A DNA stretch of 64,000 bases from Bacillota bacterium. GTDB taxonomy: Bacteria; Bacillota; Clostridia; Acetivibrionales; DSM-1351. Every line of letters begins with the position of its first letter. Within the stretch, counting starts at the first letter, position 1. The translations under genes were made by a program, and so were the position numbers. The stretch lies in assembly GCA_023441625.1 (NCBI GenBank), contig JAEZOA010000044.1, positions 1-64,000 on the forward strand, given 5' to 3'. Of the stretch, positions 27,236-36,521 are shown piece by piece. The notes beneath the pieces are model-generated. The model worked only from the letters and a program-made list of their open reading frames with translations, had not been told where the DNA came from and made no database searches.

Positions 27236-27721
27236 ATGAGTTTGTATCAGTTTTTAGCAAGTAATAGTAAAATGAAAGATAGATTGAATCCTAATGTAGA
27301 GTTTTTGTCGATAGAAGAGGCTGAAAATAGAGGGATTCAATTGCCCGATTGGTATCAAAAAGATATGGAAATAGACCGTCAAGCGAAGAATGTGTTGTTC
27401 TGCTTGAGTGAAGAAGGACTTTATGACTTAGAAATCAAAGAAGATAATGACTTTATTCAAGCGAAAACCTATTCAAATAAAAAGTATTTTTCCTATCTTA
27501 CATTGAGATATACCGAAAGTAGAGCACAAGAACTTATAAATTATATATCCAAACATTTGGAGGTCGCATCTGACATTGAATTATGGAGCACTTGGTTTGA
27601 TGAACATAAAGCTCCAATTATAAAGAGTTGTCATATTGCTACATTAACAGTTTCTGATTTGAAAGAAACTATTGGCCGAAGTTATTATGAAAGGCCACAT
27701 TGCCTACTTGTTAAAAGGTAG
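27236..27721 (+). CDS. Conserved hypothetical protein (SLYQFLASN type)
   Basis: A 161-aa soluble protein starting MSLYQFLASNSKMK, a start I know from uncharacterised Firmicute proteins. ATG 27236 follows AGGAAG. There is no membrane segment, no catalytic motif that I can name, and an alpha/beta mixed composition. It lies between DUF1871 and a flavin-type oxidase. Confidence 0.65.
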   Translation: MSLYQFLASNSKMKDRLNPNVEFLSIEEAENRGIQLPDWYQKDMEIDRQAKNVLFCLSEEGLYDLEIKEDNDFIQAKTYSNKKYFSYLTLRYTESRAQELINYISKHLEVASDIELWSTWFDEHKAPIIKSCHIATLTVSDLKETIGRSYYERPHCLLVKR

Positions 27722-27778
27722 GATATAAGCATGATTTGTGTTCGTAGTTTAAATATAATTATTTGCAGGAGAGAAAAA

Positions 27779-28204
27779 ATGAAAATAGAATTGGATAAGA
27801 TTTTTAAGTTTATTAAGGGACAAAAAATCGCATTTATAGCTTCTGTTGACAGTGATGGTTTTCCAAATCAAAAAGCAATGCTTCCACCGAGAAAAATAGA
27901 AGCTAATAGAGTATTCTTTTTTTCAACAAATACTTCATCTATGCGTGTTGAACAATATCGAAAAAATCCTAATGCAAGTTTATACTTTTACCATAAGGGA
28001 ATTATACGTTATGAAGGGGTTATGCTCAAAGGCACAATGGAGGTCTTAGAGGATGTTGATGTTAAAAAGTCATTATGGAAAACAGGCGACAAAATATTCT
28101 ATAAGCAGGGTGTTAATGACCCAGACTATTGTGTACTTAAATTCACAGCTAATGAGGGAAGGTATTACTGTGACTTAAAAACGGAGAGCTTTTACCTTAC
28201 TTAA
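27779..28204 (+). CDS. Pyridoxamine 5'-phosphate oxidase-like flavin protein
   Basis: A 141-aa split-barrel protein (FIASVDSDGFPNQKAMLPPRKI, RVFFFSTNTSSMRVEQYRKNPNASLYFY). It resembles the general-stress-type FMN or heme-binding family rather than true PdxH, which is longer. I start at ATG 27779 after AGGAGAG. It is the last gene before a CPBP fragment. Confidence 0.8.
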   Translation: MKIELDKIFKFIKGQKIAFIASVDSDGFPNQKAMLPPRKIEANRVFFFSTNTSSMRVEQYRKNPNASLYFYHKGIIRYEGVMLKGTMEVLEDVDVKKSLWKTGDKIFYKQGVNDPDYCVLKFTANEGRYYCDLKTESFYLT

Positions 28205-28226
28205 ACTAAATTGAAATACTCTTTTT

Positions 28227-28391
28227 GTAAATATAGTTTCAATAATAACAATGGTAACAGTAGTTCCACTGTTTGAAGAAATTTTATTTAGAGGGCTTGT
28301 TTTTAATAAACTTAGAGCAGCAATACCTGTATGGGTAGCTATTGTACTGCAGGCATTATTATTTAGGATAATAAAAAGTAGTTACAGATGA
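28227..28391 (+). pseudogene. Fragment of a CPBP protease gene (diverged duplicate)
   Basis: Fifty-four codons read VNIVSIITMVTVVPLFEEIL then continue through FRGLVFNKLRA to ALLFRIIKSS before a stop at 28389. This matches the motif 1 to motif 2 region of the CPBP gene at 25325-26305 with few changes. It has no start or remaining domain, so it is a leftover copy. The gap from here to 28472 holds nothing else. Confidence 0.75.
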
Positions 28392-28472
28392 AAGTTGAAC
28401 ATGCGAAAAATTATTGATATATTATTGTTGCAGATTAGTTAGATAATGGGTAATAAAGATTAGGAGACGAAC

Positions 28473-29183
28473 ATGTTTAATAATAAAGTAGCCATTGTGA
28501 CCGGCGGTGCAAGTGGTATAGGGAAGGTTATTTGCGAGGAATTTAAAAAAGAAGGGGCACATGTATGTGTTATTGATAAGTTGCCTAACAATTATTACGT
28601 TGGTGATATTGCCAGTGAAGAAATTCTAAATGCATTTGCTTCAAAAGTTTTAGCTCAATACGGTAGGGTGGATTATATTATCAATAATGCTTGCTTTTCA
28701 CGAGGAGGGATTGAAAATTGCTCCTATGATGAGTTTAATTATGTTCTTCGAACGGGGGTAACAGCTCCATTCATGTTGGCAAAATTATTTATTAACAACT
28801 TTAGCGAAGGGGCGGCAATTATAAATATTTCATCTAGTAGAGCTCAAATGAGCCAGCCCAATACAGAGAGCTACACAGCTGCAAAAGGTGGGATTTCGGC
28901 ATTAACACACGCCCTTGCAGTCAGTCTCTCAGGAAAAGTAAGAGTAAATTCCATTAGCCCCGGATGGATTGATACCTGTGGTACTGAATTTCATGGGGCG
29001 GATAATACACAGCATCCTGCAGGCAGGGTTGGGAATCCTTATGATATTGCTAACATGGTGATGTTTCTCTGTAGTGATAAAGCTTCTTTTATTACTGGTG
29101 AGAATATCACAATCGATGGTGGTATGACAAAGCTGATGATTTATCACAATGACTTTGGGTGGACTTATGAAAACAATAAATAG
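28473..29183 (+). CDS. Short-chain dehydrogenase/reductase
   Basis: A 236-aa SDR oxidoreductase. It has the nucleotide-binding motif TGGASGIG, IINNA, a catalytic Ser in NISSSRAQ and YxxxK in SYTAAKGG, followed by the SPGWIDT and GENITIDGG ends. The substrate is not deducible. Ribosome site AGGAG. It is a single gene, with 69 bp before the next start. Confidence 0.85.
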   Translation: MFNNKVAIVTGGASGIGKVICEEFKKEGAHVCVIDKLPNNYYVGDIASEEILNAFASKVLAQYGRVDYIINNACFSRGGIENCSYDEFNYVLRTGVTAPFMLAKLFINNFSEGAAIINISSSRAQMSQPNTESYTAAKGGISALTHALAVSLSGKVRVNSISPGWIDTCGTEFHGADNTQHPAGRVGNPYDIANMVMFLCSDKASFITGENITIDGGMTKLMIYHNDFGWTYENNK

Positions 29184-29252
29184 TGCTCTATTTGTAGTTC
29201 AGCCAGCAAGAATAAAAGGTTTTTCAGTTATTGAGAAAAGGAGTTTATAACA

Positions 29253-30140
29253 ATGCGGTTAAAATATTGTATTACAGGTCTTTCATGCATTTTATTATTT
29301 TTCATTTTAAACTGTGGCATTGTATTTGCAGATAGCGGGCCTAAACCAACCCTTGAGATTACTGTTGTAAATTTAGATGATAGTAATTATTATCTAGATC
29401 TGCTTGGAAATGACGCTGAATATAGCTGTTTTATAGCAGCAAATGAATGGGAAGAATATAAGAGTATGTATGACCAGCCAATTTATAAATATGATAAAGA
29501 TGGCTGGAAAGCAATTCTTATGAGAACTTGGTTACTAAATGGGAAGCTTACTGGAAAACCTGCTGAAACAGATAATAATGGAAATGTGCTTTCAATGAAA
29601 CATTCCTTCGGATATGTGGGTGTTCCTAAGGTGTTCAAAATTATCATTCAGAAGTCCGATGGTACAGTGCAGGTATCGGACATCATCCATAACAACCACT
29701 TTAATGCTCATGTGAAGTATGATATGGGCAATAATAAAGTATTGTCTGTCAGTGGTAATGTTCTGAAAAAAGGTGTTGAGCTAAATAGTAAGTTCTTTAT
29801 GGATTATTTATGGAGAGTCATACTTACCTTGGTGATTGAGCTGCTCATTGCCATTCCATTTTTTTATAGAAAAAAAAAGAGGATTGTTATTATTGCAGGA
29901 GTTAACCTGGTAACCCAAACTTTACTTACTTTTGGGATGATATTTGACTATCCACTTCTTTATAAAATGCCATTTAATACAGGCTACTTTCTGGTTTTGA
30001 TGATAGGAGAGCTTCTTGTATTTTTCGCAGAGTATATAGCTTATCTAAAGCTGTTTGGCAAGACAGAAAAAAGAAGAATAGCTATTTATACTTTACTTGC
30101 TAACCTTGCCTCAATAGCAGCTGGATTTGCGATATTTTAA
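29253..30140 (+). CDS. Exported/membrane protein with ADSGPKP start
   Basis: A 295-aa protein. It has a signal peptide ending in VFADSGPKP, an extracytoplasmic domain of about 155 residues, then four membrane helices in the C-terminal third. Proteins beginning with a D-x-GPKP motif after the signal peptide recur in Clostridia with no assigned function. Strong ribosome site AAAAGGAG. It converges with the uppS-like gene 20 bp away. Confidence 0.6.
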   Translation: MRLKYCITGLSCILLFFILNCGIVFADSGPKPTLEITVVNLDDSNYYLDLLGNDAEYSCFIAANEWEEYKSMYDQPIYKYDKDGWKAILMRTWLLNGKLTGKPAETDNNGNVLSMKHSFGYVGVPKVFKIIIQKSDGTVQVSDIIHNNHFNAHVKYDMGNNKVLSVSGNVLKKGVELNSKFFMDYLWRVILTLVIELLIAIPFFYRKKKRIVIIAGVNLVTQTLLTFGMIFDYPLLYKMPFNTGYFLVLMIGELLVFFAEYIAYLKLFGKTEKRRIAIYTLLANLASIAAGFAIF

Positions 30141-30160
30141 AAGTCGTTTAAGGGATGACG

Positions 30161-30802
30161 TTATCCTCCAAGAGTAATGTCTTGTTTATCATACCATTCT
30201 AAGGCTTGATAGAACTGATTGGGTTCAAAATCTGGCCAGTATTGGTCAATTACATAAAAATCTGCATAAATAGATTGCACAGGCAAAAAGCCACTTAATC
30301 TTCTTCGGCCACCCCAGCGAATAATTAAATCAAGCCTGGAAATATCCGAGGATTTCATACTCTTAGTAATATTCGGTTTTTTGTTTGTGTCTTCTTTTGG
30401 GTGACTTAAATCCCATTTCCAGCCATAGTTCACAAGAAAATTAACCTTCATTTTACCAGTTCCAAAGGTTTTCCTGGTGGTAAAACTAATTAACTCATTT
30501 GGGAACATTCGTGATTCGCTATTTCCAACTACTAATAAAGAAGCATTTTCATTAGAGAGCATTTTAACTGCATTTACGCAAGCTTTTGTAAAAGCTTGTC
30601 TTTGAGATAGAGGTCGCTTGTTATTGTCTATAGTAAAGCCATAAAAGGTTAATTCCTTTACACCCATTTGCTCGCATAGCTTAAACACAGCTAATCCTGG
30701 CTCGAGACCAGTTGCATATCCTTTTTCTTTACTCATTCCATTTGATAATGCCCATCTTCTATTTCCATCAGGGATAATCCCAACATGTGTAGGTATTCTC
30801 AC
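30161..30802 (-). CDS. Cis-prenyltransferase (undecaprenyl diphosphate synthase family)
   Basis: A 213-aa enzyme of the UppS fold that condenses isopentenyl diphosphate onto a prenyl diphosphate. The catalytic motif is HVGIIPDGNRRWA. The downstream motif DLIIRWGGRRRLSGFLPVQS matches the family signature, with Trp-Gly in place of Thr-Ser. It is shorter than housekeeping UppS (about 250 aa), so it is probably an accessory enzyme for a short or unusual lipid carrier. GTG start at 30802 after GAGGTGG. Confidence 0.8.
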   Translation of the reverse strand: MRIPTHVGIIPDGNRRWALSNGMSKEKGYATGLEPGLAVFKLCEQMGVKELTFYGFTIDNNKRPLSQRQAFTKACVNAVKMLSNENASLLVVGNSESRMFPNELISFTTRKTFGTGKMKVNFLVNYGWKWDLSHPKEDTNKKPNITKSMKSSDISRLDLIIRWGGRRRLSGFLPVQSIYADFYVIDQYWPDFEPNQFYQALEWYDKQDITLGG

Positions 30803-30967
30803 TCAAACCACCTCATTACAGAAGTATTTTTTAATATATCATAGCCATAATGTCTAAAGTTGATATTTAAAATAATATATCTGTAGTATAGGCAAAATTT
30901 ACAATATTTATCCAGAATAAAGTAAAAGAAGTAAAAACTCCGCCTGAAGCCAAGAACTCTGTTATGT

Positions 30968-31975
30968 TTATATTTGCCCGGTAGCAAACTGCACTCCTAT
31001 ACTAACTATTGAAACTACAAACCATATAATTAAACCTAGAATAAGAGGTTTGAATCCAGTTTTCAGCATGTCTTTAAAGTTAGCACTAAGTCCTACAGCA
31101 GATAAAGCCATTACGATTAAAAACTTACCTGTAGTTGATAGAATTTCAACAACATTAGCACTGAACACTCCTAAGGTATTTAATAAGGAAGCTATCAAAA
31201 ACCCAACTATAAACCAGGGGAAAATACTTGTAATGCTATAGTTCACTGTATTATCAGCTTTAGCAGCTTTCTTCTTTTTAAATATTGTTACTGCTGCAAA
31301 GATTAATGATATTGGAATAATCATTGTTGTACGTGTCAGTTTTACAATAGTAGCATAGGCACCAGCCTCGTTGCTAAAAGCATAGCCTGCTGCAACAACT
31401 GATGAAGTATCATTAACTGCAGTTCCTGCCCATAAACCAAATGAAGTATCGGTGAAGCCCAATAAGTGTCCAAGTGGTGGGAATATTAGTACAGCTAGAA
31501 TGTTGAAGAAAAATATAGTTGATATTGAATAAGCAACTTCTTTTTCATCTGCCTCTATTATAGGTGAGACAGCAGCAATAGCTGAACCACCGCATATTGC
31601 AGTACCTACCCCAATTAGGCTAGTCAAGTTAAAGGGAACTTTAAGTAGTTTCCCGAAAGAATATGCTGCTATAAAAGCTGAAATTAGAGTAAATATCATT
31701 ACTGCTAGAGAATCAAGACCTGTTTTCAAAACTTGAGTCAGACTAAGTCCTGTTCCTAAAAGAATGATTGCGTATTGAAGAATTTTTTTAGAAGTAAACT
31801 TCACTCCTTTTACAGTTGCGGTAGGCTTTCCAATGGTATTATTTATTATAATACCAATTATTATACCGAATACAGAACCACCTATAATTGGGAAGGCATT
31901 ACCTAATAAGGTTGCTATTACTGCAATAATAAATGATAACAAAATGCCTTTATAATTATTTTTTAACCAATACAT
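30968..31975 (-). CDS. YeiH/UPF0324 family putative sulfate exporter
   Basis: A 335-aa membrane protein with about ten helices. It has the family motifs ILLGTGLSLTQ, GTAICGGSAIAA and GTAVNDTSSVVAAG. Relatives are annotated as putative sulfate or sulfonate exporters with little direct evidence. Start ATG 31975 after GGAGG. It has its own gap on the 5' side (31976-32229), which shows no recognised element. Confidence 0.85.
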   Translation of the reverse strand: MYWLKNNYKGILLSFIIAVIATLLGNAFPIIGGSVFGIIIGIIINNTIGKPTATVKGVKFTSKKILQYAIILLGTGLSLTQVLKTGLDSLAVMIFTLISAFIAAYSFGKLLKVPFNLTSLIGVGTAICGGSAIAAVSPIIEADEKEVAYSISTIFFFNILAVLIFPPLGHLLGFTDTSFGLWAGTAVNDTSSVVAAGYAFSNEAGAYATIVKLTRTTMIIPISLIFAAVTIFKKKKAAKADNTVNYSITSIFPWFIVGFLIASLLNTLGVFSANVVEILSTTGKFLIVMALSAVGLSANFKDMLKTGFKPLILGLIIWFVVSIVSIGVQFATGQI

Positions 31976-32229
31976 ATAAAGTCCTCCGAGTGTGTGATGT
32001 AGTGTGAGTATATTTTCAACTGGAAAAGTTGAGTCGGCAATTCAAGTTATTAGGCTGATTCTACATCTGAACTGATTTTATGTCAAGTTCTTTGGTATTA
32101 ATTATATTTTGCTCTAGAAGTATAATTCGTGTAAAATAGAAGTTGATATTTAGTTGTAAATTCATTAATTATTATTGTTTTTAATATGAACTATTATGAG
32201 GATTTTATTTATCAAGGGGGATATAGTAT

Positions 32230-32583
32230 ATGTCAGCTATAAAAGCTAAAAATAACTATTTAGGCCAAGAGGGATGTCAAAAAATGAACTGTGCACAAGC
32301 AGTTTTAAGTGCATTTAAGGATGATTTTAATATAGAAGAAGGTATAGTTGAAGCATTTAAAAACTATGGAGGGGGTAGAGCTCCAGATGGATTATGTGGT
32401 GCTCTTTACGCAGTGAAGTATATTATGAGCAAGCAGCAGGACAAAGAAAAGTTAGAGCAACTCGAAAAGTATTTTTTAGAAAATGCAGGTGCACTAGAGT
32501 GTAAACAAATAAGAGGTCTGAGAAAGCTTTCATGTGTTGGTTGTGTTGAAAAAAGCTCAGAGTTTTTAGAGAAAAATTCTTAA
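32230..32583 (+). CDS. C_GCAxxG_C_C family protein
   Basis: A 117-aa Cys-rich protein. The Cys motifs are MNCAQAVL, GLCGALYA, ECKQIRG and SCVGCVEK. The family is thought to be redox-linked and often sits with molybdenum or selenium genes, but no such partners are here. AGGGGG ribosome site. It is followed by a clear terminator. Confidence 0.8.
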   Translation: MSAIKAKNNYLGQEGCQKMNCAQAVLSAFKDDFNIEEGIVEAFKNYGGGRAPDGLCGALYAVKYIMSKQQDKEKLEQLEKYFLENAGALECKQIRGLRKLSCVGCVEKSSEFLEKNS

Positions 32584-32591
32584 ATATTAAT

Positions 32592-32627
32592 GCATCTACC
32601 TATTATGTTATGGGTAGGTGCTTTTTT
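32592..32627 (+). terminator. Rho-independent terminator
   Basis: The stem GCATCTACCTA pairs with TGGGTAGGTGC (one G-U) across an 8-nt loop and is followed by TTTTTT. It ends the C_GCAxxG_C_C gene. Confidence 0.9.
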
Positions 32628-32684
32628 AATATGACATGCTGCTGGCATATATTCATGTTATAATAAGTAATGGAGGATAGGCTG

Positions 32685-33581
32685 ATGCAAATTAATAGAT
32701 TATTTGAGATGGTATATATCCTGCTTAATAAAAAAACCATTACTGCAAAAAAATTATCAGAGCATTTTGAGGTTTCTGTACGCACAATTTACAGAGATGT
32801 AGAAACGTTGGGAGCAGCTGGTATACCTGTGTATATGAGCAAAGGAAAGGGCGGAGGAATAAGTTTACTGGATAATTTTGTGCTAAATAAATCAATTCTA
32901 TCAGATAATGAGCAGAATGAAATTTTGGCAGCGTTACAAAGTCTAAATGCTATAAAATATCCAGAGGTTGATAATGTTATTTTAAAGCTTGGGAGTCTCT
33001 TTAAAAAAATTGATTTTAATTGGATTGATGTAGATTTCTCCAGTTGGGGTGATTCTGATAGGGAAAAATTCAGCCTGCTCAAAACAGCTGTAGTTAATAA
33101 AAAAATCATTACATTTGAGTACTATAGTTCTTATGGTGAAAAAACAAGTAGAACAGTAGAACCATTACAGCTGTGGTTCAAGGATAAAACCTGGTATTTA
33201 AGAGGTTACTGCTTAACAAAACAGGCATATAGGATATTTAAACTAAATAGAATAAAAAATATTATAATCACTGAAAATGCCTTTGATAGGGAACTGCCAC
33301 AGGTAATATTAGATGGTGCCACAAGAGAAAATTCTAACATAGTCCAATTAAAATTACATTTTAAAGCATGTGTTGCATATCGTGTTTATGACGAGTTTGA
33401 TGAATCAAATATCATTAGAAATGAAGATGGGAGCTTTGAGGTTACAGTTAGATATGATGAAGATGATTGGGTTTATGGCTATATTTTGTCCTTTGGTAGT
33501 TCTGTAGAGGTAATAGAACCAGAGCATATTAGAGGTATTGTTGTAGGAAAATTAGAAGAAGCATTGAGTGTTTATAAGTAG
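32685..33581 (+). CDS. YafY/DeoR-like HTH and WYL domain regulator
   Basis: A 298-aa regulator. The N-terminal HTH (LFEMVYILLNKKTITAKKLSEHFEVSVRTIYRDVETL) is followed by a WYL domain (about 140-220, PLQLWFKDKTWYLRGYC, FKLNRIKNI) and a C-terminal WCX extension. ATG 32685 is preferred because GGAGG lies 8 nt upstream. The target is not known. The next genes run in the same direction. Confidence 0.85.
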   Translation: MQINRLFEMVYILLNKKTITAKKLSEHFEVSVRTIYRDVETLGAAGIPVYMSKGKGGGISLLDNFVLNKSILSDNEQNEILAALQSLNAIKYPEVDNVILKLGSLFKKIDFNWIDVDFSSWGDSDREKFSLLKTAVVNKKIITFEYYSSYGEKTSRTVEPLQLWFKDKTWYLRGYCLTKQAYRIFKLNRIKNIIITENAFDRELPQVILDGATRENSNIVQLKLHFKACVAYRVYDEFDESNIIRNEDGSFEVTVRYDEDDWVYGYILSFGSSVEVIEPEHIRGIVVGKLEEALSVYK

Positions 33582-33673
33582 CTTACATTTTGTTGCATCA
33601 GATTTATTAGATGGGTTGGATTTGATTGATATGAATAAGTGTTAACCCTTGTTCATGGAAGGGACAACATCAA

Positions 33674-34315
33674 ATGGATAATAATGTTTCATGGTATTTA
33701 GATAAACAAATTGAGAGAACAATAAAGAATCTAAGAAAACGCAATATGGCGGGTTTTTTTGTTAAGGATGATGTTGAATTAAAAGGACTTCTAAAAGAAC
33801 TTATAGATGAAAATTCTGTAGTGGGTGTAGGGGATTCAATGACACTTTTTGAAACAGGTGCTATAGATTTTCTGCGAGAAGGAAATTACACTTTTTTAGA
33901 TAAGTACAGAGAAGGGATTACAAGTGAGGAAAAAAAACAAATTTATATACAAAACTTTTCTGCTGATACTTTTATGTGCAGTACAAATGCATTAACAGAA
34001 GATGGAGAACTTTACAATATTGATGGTAATGGAAGCAGGGTTGCACCAATGGTTTATGGGCCTAAACAGGTTATTATAGTAACTGGTATAAATAAAATTG
34101 TTAGGAACATAGAAGAAGCAGAAAAAAGAGTTAGGAATTACTCTGCTCCAATAGACGCAAAAAGATTAGGTAAAAACACACCATGTACTACTTTAGGCTA
34201 TTGTGTTGATTGTAATAGTCCTAATAGAATATGTAATGATTTTACAATCATTAGAGGGCAGTTTGTCAAAGATAGGATAAAAGTGATTATTGTAGGAAAG
34301 CAGTTGGGATATTAA
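33674..34315 (+). CDS. LUD domain (lactate-utilisation type) protein
   Basis: A 213-aa LUD/DUF162 protein (VVGVGDSMTLFETGAIDFLR; GPKQVIIVTGINKIV; C-terminal cysteines TLGYCVDCNSPNRIC). Relatives include the LutC type and stand-alone proteins of unknown substrate. The C-terminal Cys cluster may bind metal. Ribosome site GGAAGGGA. Confidence 0.8.
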   Translation: MDNNVSWYLDKQIERTIKNLRKRNMAGFFVKDDVELKGLLKELIDENSVVGVGDSMTLFETGAIDFLREGNYTFLDKYREGITSEEKKQIYIQNFSADTFMCSTNALTEDGELYNIDGNGSRVAPMVYGPKQVIIVTGINKIVRNIEEAEKRVRNYSAPIDAKRLGKNTPCTTLGYCVDCNSPNRICNDFTIIRGQFVKDRIKVIIVGKQLGY

Positions 34316-34396
34316 CTATTTACTTTGTAATCTTCTTATATCCTTTACTTGTAAATAATGATATAATTATAAAAAAATATGTATCAGGTGAAATTA

Positions 34397-34669
34397 ATGA
34401 CAAAATCCATTCTCTTTAGAACGTTGGGTAGCCTAATGTTTTTAGGTTTACTAATAGAAATTTTACTTATTGTATTTAATTGTAGTTTTATAAAAGATAT
34501 ATCTTTTAATTTTGTAATATTTCAATCATTAGTACTTCTTGTGTTTCAAGGAATATCAGTTTTATTTAATAATGAATCTGATAATAAAAATTCTTATGAT
34601 ACAGGGTTAAATATTGCTTTTTTTGCTTTAGGAATAGTTGCACTATTTCTTTTTATTTTTTACAAATAA
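34397..34669 (+). CDS. Small membrane protein, three helices
   Basis: A 90-aa hydrophobic protein with three predicted helices and a polar Asn-rich loop (NNESDNKNSYD). ATG 34397 follows AGGTGAAA; the 34379 start is less likely. Not recognised. Confidence 0.55.
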   Translation: MTKSILFRTLGSLMFLGLLIEILLIVFNCSFIKDISFNFVIFQSLVLLVFQGISVLFNNESDNKNSYDTGLNIAFFALGIVALFLFIFYK

Positions 34670-34780
34670 TTACCTCGCTTAAGTTCACAAACTTTCTTCG
34701 GCCGCTATCTTTATATATCACCAGATAACGTATATTATTGAATAGTAAAGAATTGTATCAAACCTAGAAATAAATAAATC

Positions 34781-34810
34781 TTAAATATGACACACTTATG
34801 TCATATTTAA
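34781..34810. promoter_or_regulatory. Perfect 12-bp inverted repeat, probable operator
   Basis: TTAAATATGACA (34781-34792) and TGTCATATTTAA (34799-34810) are exact complements around a 6-nt loop. It lies 43 bp upstream of the GyrI-like gene and shows no T-run, so an operator is more likely than a terminator. Confidence 0.5.
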
Positions 34811-34853
34811 CATGATATTCTTTAATTATCAAAAACAAAGGAGATTAGAGAAT

Positions 34854-35318
34854 ATGAATTATGAGGTTATTACTTTAGAGGAAAAGACAGTAATAGGGCC
34901 TGTGGTCAGAACCACAAATGAGAACAATAAGGCGATGACAGATATTGGGAAGCTTTGGGGTGAATTTTTAGGAAAAGGTGCTTATGATACCATTTCTGCC
35001 AGAGTAAACGCTAAGACCATTGGTTTATATACTGACTATGAGGGTGATTTTACAAAGCCATACAGTTTTTTGGCCTGCTGTGAAGTTAGCAATGCTAATA
35101 GTGTACCTGCTAACATGGTGGCAAAAAAGATTCCTGGAGGAAAGTATGCAAGGTTTATAATTAACGGAGATGTACAGCAGGCAGTTGGTGAGTTTTGGTC
35201 AAGACTCTGGGAACTGCCCCTTGATAGAAAGTATGGCGCTGACTTTGAGGAGTATCAAAACAATTCTGATAATTTGCAGATCCAAGAAATACATATTTAT
35301 ATCGCTTTAAAGGATTAA
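34854..35318 (+). CDS. GyrI-like effector-binding domain protein
   Basis: A 154-aa stand-alone GyrI-like/AraC effector-binding domain (EVITLEEKTVIGPVVRTTN; GKLWGEFLG; GKYARFIINGDVQQAVGEFWSRLW). Such proteins bind small hydrophobic cations or act as hydrolases. ATG 34854 follows AGGAGA. It probably responds to the inverted repeat upstream. Confidence 0.8.
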   Translation: MNYEVITLEEKTVIGPVVRTTNENNKAMTDIGKLWGEFLGKGAYDTISARVNAKTIGLYTDYEGDFTKPYSFLACCEVSNANSVPANMVAKKIPGGKYARFIINGDVQQAVGEFWSRLWELPLDRKYGADFEEYQNNSDNLQIQEIHIYIALKD

Positions 35319-35332
35319 GAAGGGGAGCAGGC

Positions 35333-35405
35333 GTCTCATATATGCATACGGTTCGGAGGGCGAAAACTCTTACCGGACCTAAAACTCTTATATTTGATAT
35401 CTGAT
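35333..35405 (+). other. Possible group II intron 3'-end remnant
   Basis: The stretch GCATACGGTTCGGAGGGCG and the following AAAACTCTTACCGGACC recall the domain V-VI end of bacterial group II introns. The matching left half (a GCCGTATG-type strand) is absent and there is no maturase. It is called only as a possible fragment in the 137-bp gap before the SPL gene. Confidence 0.25.
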
Positions 35406-35455
35406 GTATACCACGCTACAAGAAAAGACAATTATAGAAGGGTATTGGATGCTAG

Positions 35456-36334
35456 ATGATAAAGCAAATTCAAGCAAAATCAATATTAACAACATGTAAA
35501 AAACCATCACAGTGGTTCGGGGTAAAATATAATCTTAATATTTACCGTGGTTGTGAATTTCAATGTATATACTGTGATTCAAGAAGTGAATGTTATGGTA
35601 TAGAAAATTTTACTGACTTAATTGTAAAAACAAATGCTATAGAGCTGCTGAGAAAAGAACTTGCATCCAAGAGGATAAAGGGAACAGTTGGAACTGGTGC
35701 CATGAGCGACCCGTACACATTTTCTGAAAGGAAATTGAACCTAACAAGGAAAATGCTTGAGACTATTGCAGAATTCAGGTTTCCCGTTCATATAACAACG
35801 AAAAGCAACTTGGTTCTTAGAGATATAGAAATACTTGAAGAAATTAATAAGATATATGCATCAGTATCGATTACAATTACAACAATTAGTGACGAATTGG
35901 CACAAAAAGTTGAGCCTTTCGCTCCATCACCAAGTGAGAGGCTTAAAGCCCTTGGTATTCTTTCAACTATTGGTATATGTACCAGCATAACAATGATGCC
36001 AATCTTACCTTTTATTGAGGATAATGAAGAGAATATTGTAGAGATTATTAAGAGGGCGAAAGACTATGGTGTTAAAAGTATTGTTCCCTTTTTCGGAATG
36101 ACTTTAAGGGATAGACAGAGGGTATATTACTTTCAAAAGTTAGATGATATGTTTCCGGGTTTTAAACAAAAATACGAAAAAAGATATGGGTCAAATTATA
36201 ATTGTTTTTCTAACAATTATAAAAAGCTTAACAATGTATTTAGTGAGACTTGCTATAAGTATGGAATTTCTTCGAAAATGCCTTCATATGAAAACAAAGT
36301 TAATTCTATTCAACTTAGTTTGTTTGAAAAATGA
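35456..36334 (+). CDS. SPL-family radical SAM protein
   Basis: A 292-aa radical-SAM protein. NIYRGCEFQCIYCDSRSECYG carries the CxxxCxxC cluster motif. The remainder (GTGAMSDPYTFSERKLNLTRKMLE; FPVHITTKSNLVLRDIEIL) matches the SPL-like family related to, but distinct from, SplB. The substrate is unknown. The window therefore carries two SPL-superfamily enzymes, this one and splB. Confidence 0.85.
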   Translation: MIKQIQAKSILTTCKKPSQWFGVKYNLNIYRGCEFQCIYCDSRSECYGIENFTDLIVKTNAIELLRKELASKRIKGTVGTGAMSDPYTFSERKLNLTRKMLETIAEFRFPVHITTKSNLVLRDIEILEEINKIYASVSITITTISDELAQKVEPFAPSPSERLKALGILSTIGICTSITMMPILPFIEDNEENIVEIIKRAKDYGVKSIVPFFGMTLRDRQRVYYFQKLDDMFPGFKQKYEKRYGSNYNCFSNNYKKLNNVFSETCYKYGISSKMPSYENKVNSIQLSLFEK

Positions 36335-36521
36335 TGCACGGGGAGATGAATTTTGTAAGGTTACTATTACATATTAAAAGTATTAAAATATTATGAATCT
36401 CTTACTTTTATATCATTGAATTATGCTACAATATACAAGAAAACTGATATTTTTAGTTTTTAATGTAATAAGATTGAAAGAACATATTCGTAACTATTAA
36501 TATAAATAGGTGGAGGTTTAT

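Noticed and set aside
30799..30987. 62-aa ORF on the minus strand between the uppS-like gene and yeiH
   Set aside because: It overlaps both neighbours, lacks a ribosome site and has a composition typical of A+T-rich noise.
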